DNA of 64,000 nucleotides from Mixta sp. Marseille-Q2659 (GCF_940807255.1 NZ_CALNWY010000018.1:1-64000), one strand, 5' to 3'; counted from the stretch's first letter, positions 1 to 9,513 are shown. The notes: generated by a model from the sequence alone, not told the origin. Numbers and translations are program-made.

Positions 1-692
1 ATATGGCGATGAACCATAATCTGCCAATCGCCGGCGTGGTGGAAGCGGTCATCGACGGCGTGCGCGCAGGCTGCCAGCAGCATGATATTGATGTGCGGCT
101 GATCGGCATTATGAGCCGTACTTTCGGCGATGAAGCCTGCCTGAATGAGCTGGAAGGTTTGCTGGCGCATCGCGACGGCATCACCGCCGTCGATCTGGCC
201 GGTGACGAGCTGGGATTCCCCGGCAGCGAATTCCTGAGCCACTTTAATCGTGCGCGCGATGCGGGCTTCCGTATTACGGTTCATGCGGGCGAAGCGGCGG
301 GCGCAGAAAGTATCTGGCAGGCGATTCGCGAACTGGGCGCGGAGCGTATCGGGCATGGCGTCAAAGCGGTCGAGGATCCGGCGCTGATGGATTTTCTTGC
401 CGAGCATCGCATCGGTATTGAGTCCTGCCTGACCTCAAATATTCAGACCAGCACCGTGGCGCACCTTACTCACCATCCGCTGGTGAAGTTCCTCGATCAC
501 GGCATTCTTGCCACGCTGAATACCGACGATCCGGCGGTGCAGGGCATCGAAATTGCCCATGAGTATCAGGTGGCCGCGCCGCAGGCTGGCCTGTCCGGCG
601 CGCATATTCGCACCGCGCAGGAAAACGGCCTGACCATCGCCTTTCTCAGCGAAGAAGAAAAGCAGCGTATTCGCCAGCGCGTGGCGGGTTAA
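1..692 (+). CDS. add: Adenosine deaminase, C-terminal two thirds (cut by window edge)
   Basis: Hydrolyses adenosine and deoxyadenosine to inosine and deoxyinosine in cytoplasmic purine salvage. The frame is open from the left edge; 230 codons are present of the roughly 333 usual for the family, so the N-terminal third lies outside. Visible motifs are HAGEAAG, carrying the catalytic Glu and a His, then IGHGVK, and finally NTDDPAVQG, whose Asp pair binds and activates the zinc-bound water. The whole stretch aligns closely with E. coli Add. The gene converges on malY; in E. coli add follows malY on the same strand, so the local order is rearranged here. Identity is secure and the product is complete at its C terminus. 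Confidence 0.95.
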   Translation, partial: MAMNHNLPIAGVVEAVIDGVRAGCQQHDIDVRLIGIMSRTFGDEACLNELEGLLAHRDGITAVDLAGDELGFPGSEFLSHFNRARDAGFRITVHAGEAAGAESIWQAIRELGAERIGHGVKAVEDPALMDFLAEHRIGIESCLTSNIQTSTVAHLTHHPLVKFLDHGILATLNTDDPAVQGIEIAHEYQVAAPQAGLSGAHIRTAQENGLTIAFLSEEEKQRIRQRVAG

Positions 693-720
693 GTCTTCAG
701 CGTGAGGCCACCCGCGTTCA

Positions 721-790
721 GGCCAGGAGCTTCCTGGCCCAGCGGAAAAAGAAGAGAGCCCTTTGGTCATCAACGGGACTCTTTTCGTTT
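721..790 (+). terminator. Hairpins downstream of add; rest of the add-malY gap
   Basis: The 356-base gap 693-1048 between the convergent add and malY genes holds two hairpins. The first, 721-739, is an 8-bp perfect stem (GGCCAGGA/TCCTGGCC) with a 3-base loop and no T-run. The second pairs AGAGCCC near 755 with GGGACTCT near 776, with one mismatch, and runs into TTTTCGTTT, so it is the likelier terminator for add. The rest of the gap shows no convincing gene; the 77-codon frame at 763-996 begins inside this hairpin. Confidence 0.4.
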
Positions 791-1048
791 CAATGGAGCA
801 ATATGCTTTAAGCTTTTTGCGTGATAAGTTCGCGAACTCCGCGCTGTGTTTTGACACGGACGGGTTAGGCACCGGCAGGCTGTGGTCGATGGAGGCGTTG
901 CCTGCTGATGTTGTAGCAGATCAGCAACCATTAAATCGCGCCGATGCGCTAATCGTCGTTTTTATCAGCTTAGCAAATAGCTTTTCCAGCCGCTAATCCA
1001 GCCGGAATCTGATATTTGAGCCGCTGCGTTTTTGTCACCGTGTGAATG

Positions 1049-2224
1049 CTATGCCATCAGCGTATTGATACCGGCAATCAGCCGCCGCAAACCTTCCTCA
1101 AGTTTTATACGCGGACAGCCCGCATTTAGCCGAATAAAGCCGTTGCCTGCCGCACCGTAAGTTTCGCCCGGCATGATCGCCACCTTCTGCTGTTCAATCA
1201 GCACCTGCTGCAAACGCTCTGTATCAAGCCCCAACGGGCGCAGGTCGATCCAGGCCAGATAGGTTGCCTGCGGCGGCTGCCAGTCAAGCTGCGGAAAGGC
1301 ATGGTTCAGCTGTTGCGCTATCAGCTCAAGATTTTCCTTGAGATACGCACGCAGCGCATCCAGCCAGGGCGCGCCTGCGCGGTAAGAAGCAATATGGGCG
1401 GCAACCGCCATCACCGCGGGCGAGGAGAGGCCGTCGGCCTGCTTGATCGCGCGAAACCAGGCCTGGCGATCCTGCTCATCGCTGATAAAACCATAGGCGC
1501 CGGTCAATGCAGGAATATTAAAGCTCTTGGAGGCGGAGGTCGCTACTGCCCAGCGGCCACGCGCCACGCGCTGCCACGGCGTATGCGCTTCATCGCCCAT
1601 CATCATATCCATATGGATTTCGTCGCTAATGACCTTCACCTGATGGCGTTCACAGCAGGCGGCCAGCGTTTCCAATTCCTCCTGCGTCCAGACCTTTCCG
1701 GTAGGATTATGCGGGCTGCACAGCAGCAAAATCTTGCAATCTTTTCTGGCCAGCAGGCTTTCAAGCTGGGAAAAATCACAGCGCCACTGTTGGCCCTCCT
1801 TTATCAGTGGCGAGGCCAGCAGCTGGCGCTGGTTGGTGCTGATCACCTGATAAAAAGCATCATAGGCAGGCGTATGAACCACCACGCCGTCCCCTGGCTG
1901 ACTCCAGAGTTGCAGCAAACGCGCCACCATATAAATAACCGAAGGGCTGTAAACGATCTGCTGGCGATCGACCGTAAGGGCGAAGCGCTGTTGATACCAG
2001 GAAGTAATGGCGCCGAGAAAGTCCTCATGCTGCCAGCGGCTGTAGCCGAATACGCCGTGATCCAGTCGCTGTTGCAGGGCCGAGCGGATAACAGGCGCTA
2101 TTGGGAAATCCATATCGGAAATGGTAAAAGGCAGCAGGTCGGCGACGCCGAAACGGTCGGCGACATAATCCCATTGCGTACACCAGCTGCCGTGGCGATC
2201 GATCGGGGTATCAAAATCAAACAT
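1049..2224 (-). CDS. malY: MalY, PLP-dependent cystathionine beta-lyase / maltose regulon modulator
   Basis: Fold-type I pyridoxal-phosphate enzyme of the MalY/PatB group. In E. coli it has beta C-S lyase activity and also binds and inhibits the maltose activator MalT. The 391-residue length equals the E. coli protein. The PLP lysine sits in SASKSFN, the cofactor-contacting stretch CSPHNPTGK precedes it, and SDEIHMD holds the Asp that pairs with the pyridine nitrogen. It begins 48 bases after malX on the same strand, so the two form an operon under MalI. Known in the family: the enzyme and MalT activities. Inferred: both are kept here. Confidence 0.95.
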   Translation of the reverse strand: MFDFDTPIDRHGSWCTQWDYVADRFGVADLLPFTISDMDFPIAPVIRSALQQRLDHGVFGYSRWQHEDFLGAITSWYQQRFALTVDRQQIVYSPSVIYMVARLLQLWSQPGDGVVVHTPAYDAFYQVISTNQRQLLASPLIKEGQQWRCDFSQLESLLARKDCKILLLCSPHNPTGKVWTQEELETLAACCERHQVKVISDEIHMDMMMGDEAHTPWQRVARGRWAVATSASKSFNIPALTGAYGFISDEQDRQAWFRAIKQADGLSSPAVMAVAAHIASYRAGAPWLDALRAYLKENLELIAQQLNHAFPQLDWQPPQATYLAWIDLRPLGLDTERLQQVLIEQQKVAIMPGETYGAAGNGFIRLNAGCPRIKLEEGLRRLIAGINTLMA

Positions 2225-2272
2225 AGTTTTCTCATACAGGCCGCCGGGCAGTGCCCGACGGCAAACAGGTTA

Positions 2273-3856
2273 TCAGGCCGGACTGACATTCATTAAGGCG
2301 GAGAGCGCATCTTTCACCGATTGTACCTGCGGGCCCATGACCACCTGCAGGCTGTGCTGATTGAGATGCACCACGCCGATAGCGCCATGCGCTTTCAGGG
2401 CCGCGTCATCAACCAGGCTGCTGTCCACCACCGACAGGCGCAGACGCGTCAGGCAGTTGTCCAGCGCGGTAATATTTTCCGGGCCGCCGAGCGCGGCGAG
2501 GATTGCCGGTGTGTTGTAGCCGGAACCGCCACCTGCCGACGCCAGCGTTTTTTCAAACTGCGGGTTGTCGGTTTCTCGCCCAGGAGTTTTGATATTGAAA
2601 CGGGTAATGGCAAAGCGGAACAGCGTGTAATAGATCGCAAACCACAGCGCCGCGATCGCCGGAACCCAGTACCATTTGGTACTCAGGCCGTGCAAAATGC
2701 CGAAAACCACGAAATCGATAACATTGCCGTCGGTATTGCCAATGGTGACGCCCAGCATGGCGATAACGCTGAAGCCCAGGCCGGTCAGCAACGCATGGAT
2801 GACATAAAGCACCGGCGCGACAAACAGGAACAGGAATTCAATCGGTTCTGTGGTGCCGCCAACGACGCAGGCTACCACGCCGGAAATTAACAGCCCTTTA
2901 ATCTTATGGCGATTTTCAGGGCGGGCGCAGTGGTAAATCGCCAGCGCCGCGCCCGGTAATCCACCGAGGAAGGCGGGCATCTTACCCTGTGACAGAAAAC
3001 GTGTGGCGCTCTCGGCGAAGCCGTGGGTATCAGGGCAGGAGAGTTGCGCCTGGAAGATGGTCAGGGCGCCGCTGACGCTATGCCCGCAGACATCCAGCGT
3101 ACCACCAGCATCGGTAAAGCGAATAATGGCGACCAGAATATGTTGCAGGCCGAACGGCAACAGCAGGCGCTCACCGGTACCAAAAATCATCGGGCCCCAG
3201 TCTCCGGCGCCGTTGATGATCCAGCCCAGCCCGCGAATGGCGGCGGCAAATCCCGGCCAGATTAACGGCACCAGCAGGCCCGCGACGCCCGTTGCCAGCA
3301 GCGTAACGATCGGCACAAAGCGCGTGCCGCCAAAGAAGGCCAGCGCATCGGGCAGACGAATCGTATGGAAGCGCTCATGCAGATAAAACACCAGAATGCC
3401 GATAATCACCGCGCCCAGAATACCGGTATCGATAGACTGAATACCGAGGACGCTCTGAATGTTGTTGGCTTTCAGGATCGCCGCGTCGCTGGTGGGCAAA
3501 ATGCTTTTTACGGTCAGCCAGAAGTTAATCGCCAGATTCATTACGGCGTAGCCGACAAAGCCGGAAAAGGCCGCGACGCCTTTATTCTCTCGCGCCATGC
3601 CCAGCGGAATGGCGATAGCGAACATCACCGGTAAAAAGCTAAAGGCGAATGCGCCGGTTTTACTCATCCAGACAAAAATCAGCTGCAGCCATGGATGGCC
3701 CAGGATGGGGATCAGGGTAATCACATCCCGGCTGCTCAGCGAGCTGCCGATCCCCAGCATAATGCCGCAAAAAGAGAGTAGCGCGACCGGTAACATAAAG
3801 GTTTTACCTAATCCCTGGAAAAATTCCCACAGCGTAATTTTTTGCTTTCTGGCCAT
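2273..3856 (-). CDS. malX: MalX, PTS glucose/maltose-type EIICB transporter
   Basis: Inner-membrane phosphotransferase permease with an N-terminal EIIC channel domain and a C-terminal EIIB domain, 527 residues. EIIC features include FGTGERLLLPFG and the conserved GGTTEPIEFLF loop. The EIIB phosphocysteine is in LDNCLTRLRL. The start chosen at 3856 gives MARKQKITLWEFF, which aligns with the E. coli N terminus and has GGGAGC about 7 bases upstream; an open extension to 3940 would run over the MalI operator and is unlikely. It is the first gene of malX-malY, repressed by the divergent malI product. The natural sugar is not known with certainty even in E. coli. Confidence 0.94.
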   Translation of the reverse strand: MARKQKITLWEFFQGLGKTFMLPVALLSFCGIMLGIGSSLSSRDVITLIPILGHPWLQLIFVWMSKTGAFAFSFLPVMFAIAIPLGMARENKGVAAFSGFVGYAVMNLAINFWLTVKSILPTSDAAILKANNIQSVLGIQSIDTGILGAVIIGILVFYLHERFHTIRLPDALAFFGGTRFVPIVTLLATGVAGLLVPLIWPGFAAAIRGLGWIINGAGDWGPMIFGTGERLLLPFGLQHILVAIIRFTDAGGTLDVCGHSVSGALTIFQAQLSCPDTHGFAESATRFLSQGKMPAFLGGLPGAALAIYHCARPENRHKIKGLLISGVVACVVGGTTEPIEFLFLFVAPVLYVIHALLTGLGFSVIAMLGVTIGNTDGNVIDFVVFGILHGLSTKWYWVPAIAALWFAIYYTLFRFAITRFNIKTPGRETDNPQFEKTLASAGGGSGYNTPAILAALGGPENITALDNCLTRLRLSVVDSSLVDDAALKAHGAIGVVHLNQHSLQVVMGPQVQSVKDALSALMNVSPA

Positions 3857-3900
3857 CTTTTGCTCCCGATAAAACAGCCGCAGTATATGAGGTAAAATAA

Positions 3901-3916
3901 GGTAAAACGTTTTACC
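3901..3916. promoter_or_regulatory. MalI operator (malX side)
   Basis: Perfect 16-bp palindrome GGTAAAACGTTTTACC in the malX-malI intergenic region. It differs from the E. coli MalI operator GATAAAACGTTTTATC only at the symmetric second and penultimate bases, and lies 45 bases upstream of the malX start, where a repressor would block its promoter. Confidence 0.85.
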
Positions 3917-3925
3917 GAAGATTAA

Positions 3926-3941
3926 TGCGCAACCTGTCACA
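3926..3941. promoter_or_regulatory. Possible CRP site between malX and malI
   Basis: On the minus strand TGTGA is followed after six bases by TGCGCA-like sequence: one perfect half-site and one weak one. E. coli malX and malI promoters are CRP-activated from the same interval. The weak second half keeps confidence low. Confidence 0.4.
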
Positions 3942-3981
3942 ATCTAAAACGCAATGCCCATTTTGATTTACGTGGAAAAGA

Positions 3982-3995
3982 TGTAACGTTTTAGC
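3982..3995. promoter_or_regulatory. Second, weaker MalI operator (malI side)
   Basis: The sequence TGTAACGTTTTAGC keeps the central AACGTTTTA of the MalI operator, about 24 bases before the malI start. E. coli malI is autorepressed through such a second site. Confidence 0.6.
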
Positions 3996-4018
3996 GGTCT
4001 ATCAGAGGCAGGAGCAGT

Positions 4019-5041
4019 ATGAGCCAGAAAAAAATCACCATTCACGATGTGGCCGAACAGGCTGGCGTATCCGTTACTACGGTTTCGCTGGTGCTGTCGG
4101 GCAAAGGGCGCATCTCAGCGGTTACTGCCCGGCGCGTGAGTGAGGCGATTGATACGCTGGGCTATGTGCGTAATCGCTCAGCGGTCAGCCTGCGCGGTGG
4201 CGAAAGCGGCGTTATTGGGCTGATCGTGCGCGATATTTGCCACCCGTTTTACGCTGAGATGACGGCGGGCCTGAGTGAAACGCTGGAAGCGCAGGGCAAA
4301 ATTCTGGTGTTAACCCAAAGCGGAAACACGGGCCAGAATCTGCAACGCTGTTTTGAGTCGCTGCTGGCACAGGGCGTGGACGGCATTGTGCTGGGCGGCG
4401 GGGCAGAAAACGCCACCGGCCTGCCGTCCCAGGCGCGTGAGGCAGGCATTGCACTGGTCTGCGCCGCACGCGCCAGCAGTCTCGATGAGGTCGATTCCAT
4501 TCGGCCCGATAATATGCAGGCAGCCAGGATGGCAACCGAGTTCCTGATTAAACAAGGGCATCATCGTATCGCCTGGGTAGGCGGCTCCGGCGGCTCGCTG
4601 ACGCGAGCGGAGCGCATCGGCGGCTATTGTGCCACGCTGTTGCAATATGGCCTGCCTTTCCGTCATGAATGGATTATTGAAGGCGAACCGCAACATATCG
4701 CCGCGCGCACCGAGGCGCTGTTGCATGCTGCACCCTCGATAACCGCGATCGTTTGTCACAATATGACGGTTGCGCTGAGCTGTTATTTCGGCGCGCTAGG
4801 TACCGGGCGGACGCTGGGCCAGGGCGCAGTGGAAAGCTGGTATGGACAGCAGGTGGCGCTGGTGGGATTTGGCGATGCCTCACAGCTACAGATGAGCGAA
4901 CTGCCGCTAACGCGCGTTTCTATTCCGGCGCGGGAAACCGGGCGTCAGGCGGCGCTGCGTCTGTTGCATCGCCTCAGCCAGCCGGAAAGCGACACGCAAA
5001 ACATTATTTTGCCCGCCGCGCTGGTGGCGCATCAGCCATAA
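4019..5041 (+). CDS. malI: MalI, LacI-family repressor of malXY
   Basis: Cytoplasmic LacI/GalR-type repressor, 340 residues. The N-terminal helix-turn-helix is ITIHDVAEQAGVSVTTVSLVL, followed by the hinge region and a periplasmic-binding-like effector domain from about residue 60. Start ATG at 4019 follows GGCAGGAGC. It is divergent from malX across a 162-base region holding two operator-like sequences, matching the E. coli arrangement, where MalI represses malXY and itself. The inducer is not established in the family. Confidence 0.94.
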   Translation: MSQKKITIHDVAEQAGVSVTTVSLVLSGKGRISAVTARRVSEAIDTLGYVRNRSAVSLRGGESGVIGLIVRDICHPFYAEMTAGLSETLEAQGKILVLTQSGNTGQNLQRCFESLLAQGVDGIVLGGGAENATGLPSQAREAGIALVCAARASSLDEVDSIRPDNMQAARMATEFLIKQGHHRIAWVGGSGGSLTRAERIGGYCATLLQYGLPFRHEWIIEGEPQHIAARTEALLHAAPSITAIVCHNMTVALSCYFGALGTGRTLGQGAVESWYGQQVALVGFGDASQLQMSELPLTRVSIPARETGRQAALRLLHRLSQPESDTQNIILPAALVAHQP

Positions 5042-5064
5042 AAAAGGGCGACTTCATGTCGCCC
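5041..5064 (-). terminator. Intrinsic terminator of ydgA
   Basis: Perfect 7-bp stem GGGCGAC/GTCGCCC with loop TTCAT. Read on the minus strand it is followed by a run of Ts (A-run 5041-5045 on the plus strand), so it ends the ydgA transcript. A second GC-rich hairpin at about 5074-5095 may serve malI. Confidence 0.75.
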
Positions 5065-5101
5065 TGATAGTAAACGCGCCGCCGAAAAGGGCGCGCCTGT
5101 T

Positions 5102-6598
5102 TTACTCCGGCAAATCCTGTGGCGGTGCGCCCAGCATGTAGCGGGAGAGGAAACCGTCGAGCGGCATTTTCTCGCCGTTCATGGTGACCTGCGTGCCGTT
5201 GTACTGCAGGCTGGTTACGATATTGTCATCCTGCTGCTGCGTCAGGCGGAACATTTGACCCATTGCCGCCAGGCCTTTTACCTGCTGGTCCGCCAGCTTG
5301 TCCGCATCCGACTCCTGATAGCCTTCCGCCATTGCCACCTGTTTCATCATCTCCGTTGCCATCGGCATATTGATGACCAGCTTACCGTCCAGCGTTTTCA
5401 ACATACGGCTCAGCGCATCGGCTGGCGTTTGCGCCGCGCCGCTGGCGGTGGCCGGATCTTTAAAATGCGCGGCCAGGTTAAAGGTGCTTTCGCCTTTATC
5501 GTTTTTCCAGCTCAGCGGAGCAATGGTGACCACCGGATCGCCTTTCAACAACAGCGGCATATTGGCAGACAGGATCTGACGCACGCCTGCCTGGTAGCGC
5601 TCTGGATCTTGTTGAATGCCGGGCTGATTCATCAGCGCCTGCATCTGGCTGCGATAGTTATCGGAGAAGGTTTTCAGCGCCTGACCATCCAGCTGTGACA
5701 GCTTCAGGGTCATCTTGCCGGAGCCGAAATGACGGTTTTCCAGGGTTACCTTATCTACCGCATAATCCACCTGGCCGGAGACGTTGTTGCCGTTCGCGTC
5801 AAACTGCGTTTTGATGTCCATGCCTTCCAGCACGGCGGCTTCCAGGCCGTTTACGCTGGCAGAAAACTTTTTCATCTCGGCATTTTGCTCGCCGATGCGT
5901 ACGCCCTGCGGGCTGAGATGCGTTTTACCGTTCAGATGCAGGCCGTTCAGCGTAAACAGCACCGGCAAATTGGCTTCGTTTCTTACTGTCAGCGCAACGC
6001 TCTCAATATCACTGACGAAATTCACCCGATCGCCGTAAGCGTCACTGTCGATGCCCAGCTTGCCGCCGTTCCAGGCATAGCGCTCGCCGGTTTGCGCATT
6101 CTGATAATCCAGCGGCAGCAGACGAATAGCGGAAGCGGTAGCGCCGCTGTAGCCAATACGCGTATCCGCTTCGATCACCGACTGGCCTTTGGTCAGCTCA
6201 AACAGCGTTTTCAACGCCGGGGTATTTTCCAGCTCGCTGTGTACCGAAGCCATGCTGGGGATCAGGTTGAATTTTTTCAGCTGGGCGAAAGGGAAAGGCC
6301 CGTGATCGATGGTCTCGTTCAGTACCACGCTCTGGCCCGGCTTCAGCAACGCGTTATCTTCCGTTTGGGAGCTGGCCTGGACAACCAGCTGCGTGCGGCT
6401 GGTAAACAGGCCGCGCTGATAGTTTTGGTAGCTGACTTTCAGACGGCTGTCCGGCGCGATTTGCGCCAGCTGCGCATTGGCGTTCTGCACAATCTGATCC
6501 ATATGGCTTTCAATCTGCTTACCGGTAAGCCACGCGGCCCCCGTCCAGATCGCTCCCAGCGCAATCACTACGCCAACCGCAATTTTCGTCTTGTTCAT
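5102..6598 (-). CDS. ydgA: YdgA, DUF945 family envelope protein
   Basis: 498 residues, close to the 502 of E. coli YdgA, with strong similarity along the whole length (for example SVHSELENTPAL after a DHGPFPFAQLKK stretch). A single N-terminal hydrophobic segment at about residues 5-25, VGVVIALGAIWTGAAW, acts as membrane anchor or uncleaved signal; the rest is polar and probably periplasmic. Known of the family: DUF945, a conserved gammaproteobacterial envelope protein without an agreed biochemical role. It lies 73 bases after manA on the same strand, and no terminator is visible between them, so they may be cotranscribed as in E. coli. Confidence 0.9.
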   Translation of the reverse strand: MNKTKIAVGVVIALGAIWTGAAWLTGKQIESHMDQIVQNANAQLAQIAPDSRLKVSYQNYQRGLFTSRTQLVVQASSQTEDNALLKPGQSVVLNETIDHGPFPFAQLKKFNLIPSMASVHSELENTPALKTLFELTKGQSVIEADTRIGYSGATASAIRLLPLDYQNAQTGERYAWNGGKLGIDSDAYGDRVNFVSDIESVALTVRNEANLPVLFTLNGLHLNGKTHLSPQGVRIGEQNAEMKKFSASVNGLEAAVLEGMDIKTQFDANGNNVSGQVDYAVDKVTLENRHFGSGKMTLKLSQLDGQALKTFSDNYRSQMQALMNQPGIQQDPERYQAGVRQILSANMPLLLKGDPVVTIAPLSWKNDKGESTFNLAAHFKDPATASGAAQTPADALSRMLKTLDGKLVINMPMATEMMKQVAMAEGYQESDADKLADQQVKGLAAMGQMFRLTQQQDDNIVTSLQYNGTQVTMNGEKMPLDGFLSRYMLGAPPQDLPE

Positions 6599-6671
6599 CG
6601 ATTCGTCCTTTTACCGGCATCAGTGCCTGCTATAAATTTTTGAATAATCATAGCATTCACGGGCCAAACCG

Positions 6672-7847
6672 TCAGCCCGGCAGGTTATAAACCTGGGCCA
6701 GACGTCCCTGACCGGAAACCTGCACTGAGGGTTCGCTGGCGGCGATAAAACAGGATTCGCCCGCGCTGAGCGTCAACTGCTGCGTATCCTGCGACAGCTG
6801 CGCCTCGCCTTCAATACAGAACAGGATCGCGGCGCTTTGCTGGCTGAGCGTGATCGGCGTTGCTTTGAGCTGATGCACTGAGAAAGCGAAATCGTCAACC
6901 GGCACCGGAAAGTCAAGCGTATCGCCATGCTGTACTGGCGTCGTTAGCAGGCTCTCCTGCGCGCGGGAGGCAAATTTCACGTTCGCCATCAGTTCAGGAA
7001 CATCAATGTGTTTCGGCGTCAGGCCGGCGCGCAGCACATTATCTGAGTTCGCCATCACTTCCAGCGCGACGCCGTGCAGATAAGCGTGCGGCGTCTCGGC
7101 GAATAAAAACATCGCTTCGCCCGGCTGGAGTTCAATCACGTTTAACAGCAACGGCGAGAACAGCCCGCTGTCGTCAGGATACCAGGCGGCAATGCGCTCG
7201 ATGGTCTGCCAGGGTTCGTCCTGCTGGCCGTGCAGCGTCGCCTTAAGAATATCGATGGCGCGCGATTTCTCCTTCTGCTGTAAGGAGAGCAGGGTAGAAA
7301 AGAGCGTAGCCAGGTTAGCTTCATCCGGCTGTTGTAAAAAATGCGCGATGATGGGATGCGCGCCGGCGACTGGCTGGAGCAGTGAAACGATCTCCGTTAG
7401 CGGGCGGAAGCCGTTAATCGCCAGGAACGGTGTCAGCGCGTAGACCAGCTCAGGCTTATGATTAGCATCTTTATAGTTGCGCTCCGGCGCATCGATCGCG
7501 ACGCCTGCGCGATTCTCACGTTCAAATCCCGCTTCGGCGGCGGGTTTGCCCGGATGTACCTGAATGGAGAGCGGCTGTTCGGCGCACAGCACTTTAAATA
7601 AAAAAGGCAGCTCGCCAAAGCGCGCCGCCACCTTTTCCCCCAGCAGGCCGGTTTTATCCGCCTCGATAAGCTCACGCAGGCTTTGCGGCTTGCCGTTGAT
7701 CTCAACGGTAGAACTGCTTTTTGGATGGGCGCCCATCCACAGTTCGGCCATCGGCTGCTGCGATGGATTCTGAATGCCATACAGCTCGGTTAACGCCGTT
7801 TTGCTGCCCCAGGCATAATTTTGCAGCGAATTGTTAAGCTTAAGCAT
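6672..7847 (-). CDS. manA: Mannose-6-phosphate isomerase, class I
   Basis: Zinc enzyme interconverting fructose-6-phosphate and mannose-6-phosphate, linking glycolysis to mannose use and GDP-mannose synthesis. 391 residues, identical in length to E. coli ManA. Metal ligands are visible in QVHPGK (Gln, His) and NHKPEL (Glu), and in the cupin stretch ETPHAYLHG (His). The catalytic Arg lies in NVLRAGLTPK. It is divergent from fumC across about 200 bases, with ydgA following downstream. Confidence 0.95.
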   Translation of the reverse strand: MLKLNNSLQNYAWGSKTALTELYGIQNPSQQPMAELWMGAHPKSSSTVEINGKPQSLRELIEADKTGLLGEKVAARFGELPFLFKVLCAEQPLSIQVHPGKPAAEAGFERENRAGVAIDAPERNYKDANHKPELVYALTPFLAINGFRPLTEIVSLLQPVAGAHPIIAHFLQQPDEANLATLFSTLLSLQQKEKSRAIDILKATLHGQQDEPWQTIERIAAWYPDDSGLFSPLLLNVIELQPGEAMFLFAETPHAYLHGVALEVMANSDNVLRAGLTPKHIDVPELMANVKFASRAQESLLTTPVQHGDTLDFPVPVDDFAFSVHQLKATPITLSQQSAAILFCIEGEAQLSQDTQQLTLSAGESCFIAASEPSVQVSGQGRLAQVYNLPG

Positions 7848-7935
7848 TGTATCTCCCTTTCAAGTAGCGGCTGAACGCAGGTATTAAATCAGAAACTTCT
7901 ACTGAAACCAGGATGCAAGTCAAATAAGGACGACT

Positions 7936-7954
7936 GGCTCGCATAATGTTAAAT
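7936..7954 (+). other. Dif-like sequence lacking 9 central bases
   Basis: GGCTCGCATAATGTTAAAT matches the true dif site of this window at 18 of 19 positions if nine internal bases of dif are skipped. It lies between the divergent manA and fumC genes. The XerC-type and XerD-type arms would overlap, so a functional Xer site is doubtful. It may be a chance AT-rich promoter sequence. Confidence 0.35.
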
Positions 7955-8048
7955 TATTGTATGTCACACTATGGCCCACGCCCGCTGTGCCGGATACGCA
8001 CAGGTCAGGGCTTTTTAAATCATATGTTTGTGCTAAAGGAGAGAAGTA

Positions 8049-9446
8049 ATGGCAGCCAACCGCATTGAAAAAGATTCAATGGGACCCATTGATGTACCGG
8101 CTGATAAATTGTGGGGCGCGCAAACGCAGCGCTCGCTGGAACACTTTCGCATCTCTACAGAAAAAATGCCCGTCGAACTGGTTTATGCACTGGCGTTAAC
8201 CAAACGCGCTGCAGCCAAAGTGAACAGCGATCTCGGTCTGCTTCCGCAGGAGCGCGCCCAGGCGATTATCCAGGCGGCGGACGAAGTGCTGGCGGATAAG
8301 CATACCACCGAGTTCCCGCTGGCAATCTGGCAGACCGGCTCCGGCACACAAACCAATATGAATATGAACGAGGTGCTGGCTAACCGCGCCAGTGAAATCC
8401 TCGGCGGCGAGCGCGGCATGTCGCGCCTGGTGCATCCGAACGATGACGTTAACAAAAGCCAGAGTTCAAACGATGTGTTCCCGACAGCGATGCACGTGGC
8501 CGCGGTGATTGCGCTGCGCGAGCATCTGGTGCCGCAGCTGAATGTTCTGAAACAAACCCTTCAGAGCAAAGCCGAAGCCTTTAAAGACATCGTGAAAATT
8601 GGCCGTACGCACCTGCAGGACGCCACGCCGCTGACGCTGGGGCAGGAGATTTCCGGTTGGGTGGCGATGCTGGAACACAACCTGAAGCATATCGAACAGA
8701 GCGTGCCGCACGTAGCGGAACTGGCGCTGGGCGGTACGGCGGTTGGCACCGGCCTGAATACCCATCCAGAATATGCGGTACGCGTAGCGGAAGAACTGGC
8801 CGCGCTGACCCGTCAGCCCTTTGTCACCGCGCCGAATAAGTTCGAAGCGCTGGCCACCTGCGATGCGCTGGTTCATGCTCACGGCGCGCTGAAAGGTCTC
8901 GCCGCTTCGCTGATGAAAATTGCCAACGACGTGCGCTGGCTCTCTTCCGGCCCGCGCTGCGGCATTGGTGAAATTGCTATCCCGGAAAATGAGCCGGGCA
9001 GTTCCATCATGCCAGGCAAAGTCAATCCGACCCAGTGTGAAGCGATGACCATGCTCTGCTGTCAGGTGATGGGTAACGACGTGGCGATCAATATCGGTGG
9101 CGCGTCCGGTAACTTTGAGCTGAACGTTTTCCGCCCGATGGTGATCCATAACTTCCTGCAATCTATCCGTCTGCTGGCAGACGGCATGGACAGCTTTAAT
9201 CATCATTGTGCGATTGGCATTGAGCCAAACCGCGATCGCATCACGCAGCTGTTAAATGAGTCGCTGATGCTGGTGACTGCGCTGAACACGCATATTGGCT
9301 ACGACAAAGCGGCTGAGATTGCGAAGAAAGCGCATAAAGAAGGGCTGACGCTAAAAGCCTCGGCGCTGAAGCTGGGCTATCTGACGGAAGAAGAGTTTGA
9401 TGCCTGGGTGCGCCCGGAGGAGATGGTTGGCAGTATGAAGCAGTAA
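8049..9446 (+). CDS. fumC: Fumarate hydratase, class II
   Basis: Iron-independent, oxygen-stable fumarase converting fumarate to malate in the TCA cycle; homotetramer in the cytoplasm. 465 residues. Signature loop [11 protein letters not shown] carries the catalytic Ser; [14 protein letters not shown] and [13 protein letters not shown] are the other substrate-binding stretches. The start follows AAAGGAGAG at ideal spacing. In E. coli fumA, the iron-sulfur class I enzyme, sits between manA and fumC; here it is absent and fumC has its own upstream region. Confidence 0.96.
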   Translation: MAANRIEKDSMGPIDVPADKLWGAQTQRSLEHFRISTEKMPVELVYALALTKRAAAKVNSDLGLLPQERAQAIIQAADEVLADKHTTEFPLAIWQTGSGTQTNMNMNEVLANRASEILGGERGMSRLVHPNDDVNKSQSSNDVFPTAMHVAAVIALREHLVPQLNVLKQTLQSKAEAFKDIVKIGRTHLQDATPLTLGQEISGWVAMLEHNLKHIEQSVPHVAELALGGTAVGTGLNTHPEYAVRVAEELAALTRQPFVTAPNKFEALATCDALVHAHGALKGLAASLMKIANDVRWLSSGPRCGIGEIAIPENEPGSSIMPGKVNPTQCEAMTMLCCQVMGNDVAINIGGASGNFELNVFRPMVIHNFLQSIRLLADGMDSFNHHCAIGIEPNRDRITQLLNESLMLVTALNTHIGYDKAAEIAKKAHKEGLTLKASALKLGYLTEEEFDAWVRPEEMVGSMKQ

Positions 9447-9452
9447 CTTCTG

Positions 9453-9475
9453 ACGGGGCCAACCGGCCCCGTTTT
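9453..9475 (+). terminator. fumC intrinsic terminator
   Basis: Perfect 8-bp stem ACGGGGCC/GGCCCCGT with loop AACC, followed by TTTT, seven bases after the fumC stop. Confidence 0.85.
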
Positions 9476-9513
9476 ATTGCCGCCACGCGTTCTTGCTCCT
9501 GATAAATCCACTC

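Noticed and set aside
763-996. 77-codon open frame between add and malY
   Set aside because: Starts within the add terminator hairpin, has no ribosome site and shows no recognisable family.
2509-2520. Ter-like sequence GTGTGTTGTAGC in malX
   Set aside because: Only about 10 of 14 core positions agree, the 3' part is wrong and it is in conserved coding sequence.
2273-3940. Longer malX start at 3940
   Set aside because: Would place the MalI operator inside the coding region and adds 28 residues absent from the family; 3856 has a good ribosome site.
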